Positions 61,531 to 64,000 of a DNA stretch of 64,000 nt are shown here, piece by piece. A program made the position numbers and the translations under genes. How positions within the stretch are numbered: position 1 is the stretch's first letter; the number at the start of each line of letters is the position of its first letter. The notes under the pieces are model-generated. The model was given only the letters and a program-made list of their open reading frames with translations. It ran no database searches and was not told the DNA's origin. The stretch is from Sediminibacillus terrae. GTDB taxonomy: Bacteria > Bacillota > Bacilli > Bacillales > Amphibacillaceae. Location of the stretch: the NCBI RefSeq assembly GCF_009602435.1, contig NZ_VZDQ01000021.1:545992-609991 (forward strand). The letters are read 5' to 3'.

Positions 61531-62349
61531 TCACTCTCCCTCCTCATGCTGACATAATTCAATCAACACGCGTCCGGAAGCGTCGGGATGAAAAAAAGCG
61601 ATACGACTGTTATCAGCACCTGCTACCGGCGTTTTGTTCAGTAATCGTATGCCTTGCAGTCGATAAACAGACAATCGCTCATCCAAATCATCCACTTCAA
61701 AAGCAAGATGATGCAGCCCTTCTCCTTTTTTATCAAGAAAGCGATGAATGGATGATTGTTCATCCAATGGTTCGAGCAATTCCAATCGCGTTTCCCCTAT
61801 TTTCAAAAAAGCCACTTTCACCTGTTCCGTGTCCACATCCTCTATTTTCTCCACTGTCAGCCCAAGCACATCATGGTAAAAAGGGAGCGATTTATTTATT
61901 GACCTTACCGCAATTCCGATATGGGCGATTTTTTTGGGCGCCATGTACTCAGGACCGATAAGACGCTTGATATAAGCCGCCAGTGCGTCCGTAGTAGCAT
62001 CGCTGGTAAATACTTTTTTAGTCCCTTTTTCCTCAAGATACGATATATCTTCAGCCGGTATGATCCCTCCGCCGATAACCGGTATTTCGACGGCATTTCT
62101 TGCCCGCAATGCCTCTACCACCTCGGGGAACAGTAAACGATGTTCGCCTGACAAGGAAGAGAGTCCGACAACGTCGACATCTTCCTGAACGGCAGCCTGG
62201 GCTATTTGTTCTGGCGACTGTCTTAGCCCTGTAGAAATTACTTCCATGCCATGATCACGAAAGGCCATGCATAGCTGAGCTATTCCCAAAGCATGCTGGT
62301 TGTTTCCATCCGATCCTGCTTTTGCTAATAACACTCGAATTTGTTTCAC
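61531..62349 (-). CDS. Fusion: cobalamin-binding domain + methylmalonyl-CoA epimerase
   Basis: 272 residues in two parts. Residues 1-132 are a B12-binding domain: KAGSDGNNQHALGIAQLCMAF aligned with the usual KxGxDGHDRG stretch, and IPVIGGGIIPAED. The His (19) and Gly (22) of the ligand motif are kept, but the preceding Asp is Asn with a three-residue insertion. Residues 138-270 are a VOC-fold methylmalonyl-CoA epimerase (KIAHIGIAVRSINKSLPFYH, EGLHHLAFEVDDL, AFFHPDASGRVLIEL). A methylmalonyl-CoA mutase gene is not in the window. B. subtilis yqjC is epimerase only. Confidence 0.87.
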   Translation of the reverse strand: MKQIRVLLAKAGSDGNNQHALGIAQLCMAFRDHGMEVISTGLRQSPEQIAQAAVQEDVDVVGLSSLSGEHRLLFPEVVEALRARNAVEIPVIGGGIIPAEDISYLEEKGTKKVFTSDATTDALAAYIKRLIGPEYMAPKKIAHIGIAVRSINKSLPFYHDVLGLTVEKIEDVDTEQVKVAFLKIGETRLELLEPLDEQSSIHRFLDKKGEGLHHLAFEVDDLDERLSVYRLQGIRLLNKTPVAGADNSRIAFFHPDASGRVLIELCQHEEGE

Positions 62350-62676
62350 TTTTATCAGCCCCTATATACTAGGATTTTCCCTTTCCCCCTACTGCTCAAA
62401 GTGCCTCCATGGCTTGAATTGTGTATGGATCAAAAAGAGGCTTGGGAGAATGTTCGATTTTTTCCATCCCCATTTATTTGCAGAAAAGGCTTCTTCCTCC
62501 CTGTACGGATTTTCCATTGTCTCTCCCCGCAATTTGTAGACAGCCGGTTTAACATAATGTTACGTTCCATTCTGTTATATATGAAATTGTTTGCTTTTTT
62601 AATTCCCAGGGGACTTGTCCATTTTGCACAATCGCGGTAAAATACAAGTAGTTACAGGGGTGAAGGAGGAAATGCA
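62350..62676. other. Gap with the prli42 promoter
   Basis: About 330 bases. The end holds the prli42 ribosome site and presumably its promoter (AT-rich 62560-62640). Frames such as 62341-62640 are not supported. Nothing else recognised. Confidence 0.5.
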
Positions 62677-62814
62677 ATGGCTAAAAACAATACGGAACAA
62701 ACAGTGAAGCGTAAACCGTCCAAACGGGAAAGACGGATAAAATTAGTTATTTATATTATGATCATCGCCATGGTATTGTCAACCGTGACAATGGGATTGT
62801 CTATGTTTATATAA
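62677..62814 (+). CDS. prli42: Stressosome-associated membrane micropeptide Prli42
   Basis: 45 residues: a basic, hydrophilic head (MAKNNTEQTVKRKPSKRERR) and one membrane helix VIYIMIIAMVLSTVTMGLSM with the typical Prli42 end. AAGGAGG lies seven bases upstream of the ATG. Prli42 anchors the stressosome in Listeria; the head here is longer than in the minimal 31-residue form. Stressosome genes are not in this window. Confidence 0.8.
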   Translation: MAKNNTEQTVKRKPSKRERRIKLVIYIMIIAMVLSTVTMGLSMFI

Positions 62815-62816
62815 AA

Positions 62817-62870
62817 AAAGGCTGGCACTGTATTATCTTTTCAAATGGACAGTGACAGCCTTTTTCTTTT
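62817..62870. terminator. Bidirectional terminator between prli42 and yqjA
   Basis: AAAGGCTG-CACTGT and ACAGTG-CAGCCTTT arms form a long stem, with T tracts on both strands. Confidence 0.82.
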
Positions 62871-62879
62871 GGCAACTAA

Positions 62880-63830
62880 TCATACATCGCTCGGCTTAAA
62901 GGTCTTTTTCAACACCAGATATTGCTCGATTTCATATAGCAAGCGAAACAAGTTCGCCCTCGTTTCGAACTCGATTCTTGTTTTTGGCAAGTCATCCTTA
63001 TCAAACGTTTTACGCAATTCACGCAGAGTTTCCAAATGAAGCTTTGCAGTGTTGCCGGGATGCACTGCTTCAGCTAGTTCATCAAAAAAATCTGCCATTC
63101 GGTAGTTTTGTTCATACAGCCTGTCCATTTGGCTGACAAGCGGAAGCATCCGGCGAAGTAATTCGAACTGTTTTTTCCGCATAATGAAATAATCAAAAAA
63201 GGTGTGTTTATCTCTTAATAAATGGTTTTCAATATCCCGGGCAACCAGTCGTTCTGCTTTATCCAACAATTCATCAGTCTCGGTCAACTCCTTTCCTGTC
63301 CACGTTTCTCGACCTTCCCGCAGGTATATGGCTATTTCTTTTAAAATGGTGCGGAAATTATTCTCTACTTTTTCCTGCAAATCAACCAAGTTGTTTTCGA
63401 GGCTGGGCATATATAAATTCAAAAGCAGAGCTGTCCCGATCCCTATGACGATCAGAAAAAACTCATTGACTAATAAAGAAAAGGTTATCTCGCCGGAGCT
63501 GTATAAGTGCAAGATAATTACCGAGCTGGTCACAATTCCCGGGGTCAACTTCAATAAAACGGTTGTTGGGATAAATAAAACAAGCAAGATGCCGATGGCC
63601 AATGGATGAAAGCCGATTGTCTCGAAAACGGCAAAAGAAAAAACCATTGCCAGCAAGCATGCACCAAAACGATGCCACGATGTGAGCATCGAACGTTTAC
63701 GTGTCGGCTGTATGCATAGTAAAGCAATGATCCCTGCAGAAACAAAGTTTTGAAGCTGCAGTAATTGAGCCAGCCAAATTGCTATCGGTGTGCCAGTAGC
63801 TGTTTTAAGTGTTCGATATCCAATTTTCAC
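62880..63830 (-). CDS. yqjA: YqjA, aromatic acid exporter (ArAE)-family protein
   Basis: 316 residues. The N-terminal half has about six hydrophobic helices (SAGIIALLCIQPTRK, FSFAVFETIGFHPLAIG, FIPTTVLLKL, LIVIGIGTALLLNLYMPS), followed by a long cytoplasmic helical domain (residues 150-316), as in ArAE/DUF939 proteins. GTG start with AAGGAG eight bases upstream. In B. subtilis yqjA is at the same place, next to yqjB-yqjE. Export of aromatic acids is not shown. Confidence 0.88.
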   Translation of the reverse strand: MKIGYRTLKTATGTPIAIWLAQLLQLQNFVSAGIIALLCIQPTRKRSMLTSWHRFGACLLAMVFSFAVFETIGFHPLAIGILLVLFIPTTVLLKLTPGIVTSSVIILHLYSSGEITFSLLVNEFFLIVIGIGTALLLNLYMPSLENNLVDLQEKVENNFRTILKEIAIYLREGRETWTGKELTETDELLDKAERLVARDIENHLLRDKHTFFDYFIMRKKQFELLRRMLPLVSQMDRLYEQNYRMADFFDELAEAVHPGNTAKLHLETLRELRKTFDKDDLPKTRIEFETRANLFRLLYEIEQYLVLKKTFKPSDV

Positions 63831-63862
63831 GCTGTGTACTCCTTAATAGCTATTTGAACAGG

Positions 63863-64000
63863 GTTGAAGGGAGAATCAAAACCACCAGTGTGAACTGGTG
63901 GTTTGCTCTGCGGCTGAAAGCCTCTGTTACCGGCCTCGGCCTGAAAGGCCCACCGAAAGGGTTTCCCGCCTGCACCACATTCACTCACTAATTCTAAAGA
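63863..64000 (-). mobile_element. Right end of an IS605/IS1341-type element (possible omega-RNA 3' end)
   Basis: On the minus strand a GC-rich structured stretch ends with a hairpin (AACCACCAGT / ACTGGTGGTT, 63880-63903, TCAC loop) followed by TTTTGATTCTCCC and TTCAAC (63863-63868). This resembles the 3' end of TnpB-associated omega-RNA, which covers the right end of the element and ends in a hairpin then TTCAA before the guide. The tnpB gene, if present, is past the right edge. The end lies about 33 bases from the yqjA start. Recognised from memory of such ends; not verified. Confidence 0.5.

Noticed and set aside
63809..63991. 60-codon plus frame at the right edge
   Set aside because: It overlaps the yqjA start and the structured IS-like end; not coding.

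Overview
The window is a chromosomal segment of an endospore-forming, low-to-moderate GC Bacillaceae bacterium, probably from the Bacillus / Oceanobacillus / Virgibacillus / Terribacillus side of the family (genus not decided). It carries spoIIA-sigF, spoVA, dacF, spoIIM, fur, xerD and scpAB in an order close to the B. subtilis ypuI-yqjA region. Strong GGAGG ribosome sites and TTG/GTG starts are common. I saw no rRNA, tRNA, CRISPR array or prophage.

Layout. 0-5.6 kb: ypuI, scpB-scpA, a YjcZ-type micropeptide, ribT, two unlisted single-span micropeptides, an M50-like protease, ppiB and lysA. 5.7-8.9 kb: a reduced spoVA operon (spoVAA, AB, AE, AF; no AC, AD or AEb) behind a clean sigma-G promoter. 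8.9-9.8 kb: a gene-free gap with two dispersed repeats. 9.8-12.7 kb: spoIIAA-spoIIAB-sigF with a sigma-H promoter, and dacF with a sigma-F promoter. 13-20.8 kb: nucleoside salvage (pdp, punA, drm), xerD, yqzK, fur (with a perfect PerR box), spoIIM, a PHP/endonuclease-Q-like protein and nudF. 21-29.5 kb: yqk/yqj conserved enzymes (aldo-keto reductase, yqkE, yqkB, SDR, metallo-beta-lactamase, RocB-like M20, GDPD, namA, rnz). 29.5-32.7 kb: a sigma-B-controlled micropeptide, a LexA-boxed Y-family polymerase, and a mifM-yidC2 translational-arrest module.

32.7-53.5 kb is more accessory: an orphan OpuAC lipoprotein, a STAS protein with a sigma-B promoter, an MFS carrier behind a T-box riboswitch, a second MFS, an AraC regulator, esterase, acetyltransferases, an ECF sigma/anti-sigma pair, a short-type aconitase and coaA. 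53.5-64 kb: DinB, ddl, DUF2332, a CNBD/Rrf2/OsmC redox-like cluster, a PepT-like peptidase, an acyl-CoA carboxyltransferase, a B12-domain/methylmalonyl-CoA epimerase fusion, prli42 and yqjA. At the right edge the sequence looks like the right end (possible omega-RNA) of an IS605/IS1341 TnpB-type element.

How it works together: most genes are on the minus strand in short overlapping operons (ATGA or TAATG junctions). The sporulation block shows a full forespore cascade in promoter form: sigma-H drives spoIIA, sigma-F drives dacF and sigma-G drives spoVA. The most interesting points are the mifM-like arrest leader with a hairpin that masks the yidC2 Shine-Dalgarno, the T-box on a transporter, two families of dispersed non-coding repeats, and the possible omega-RNA next to yqjA. 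All family assignments are from memory of sequence patterns; no search was run.
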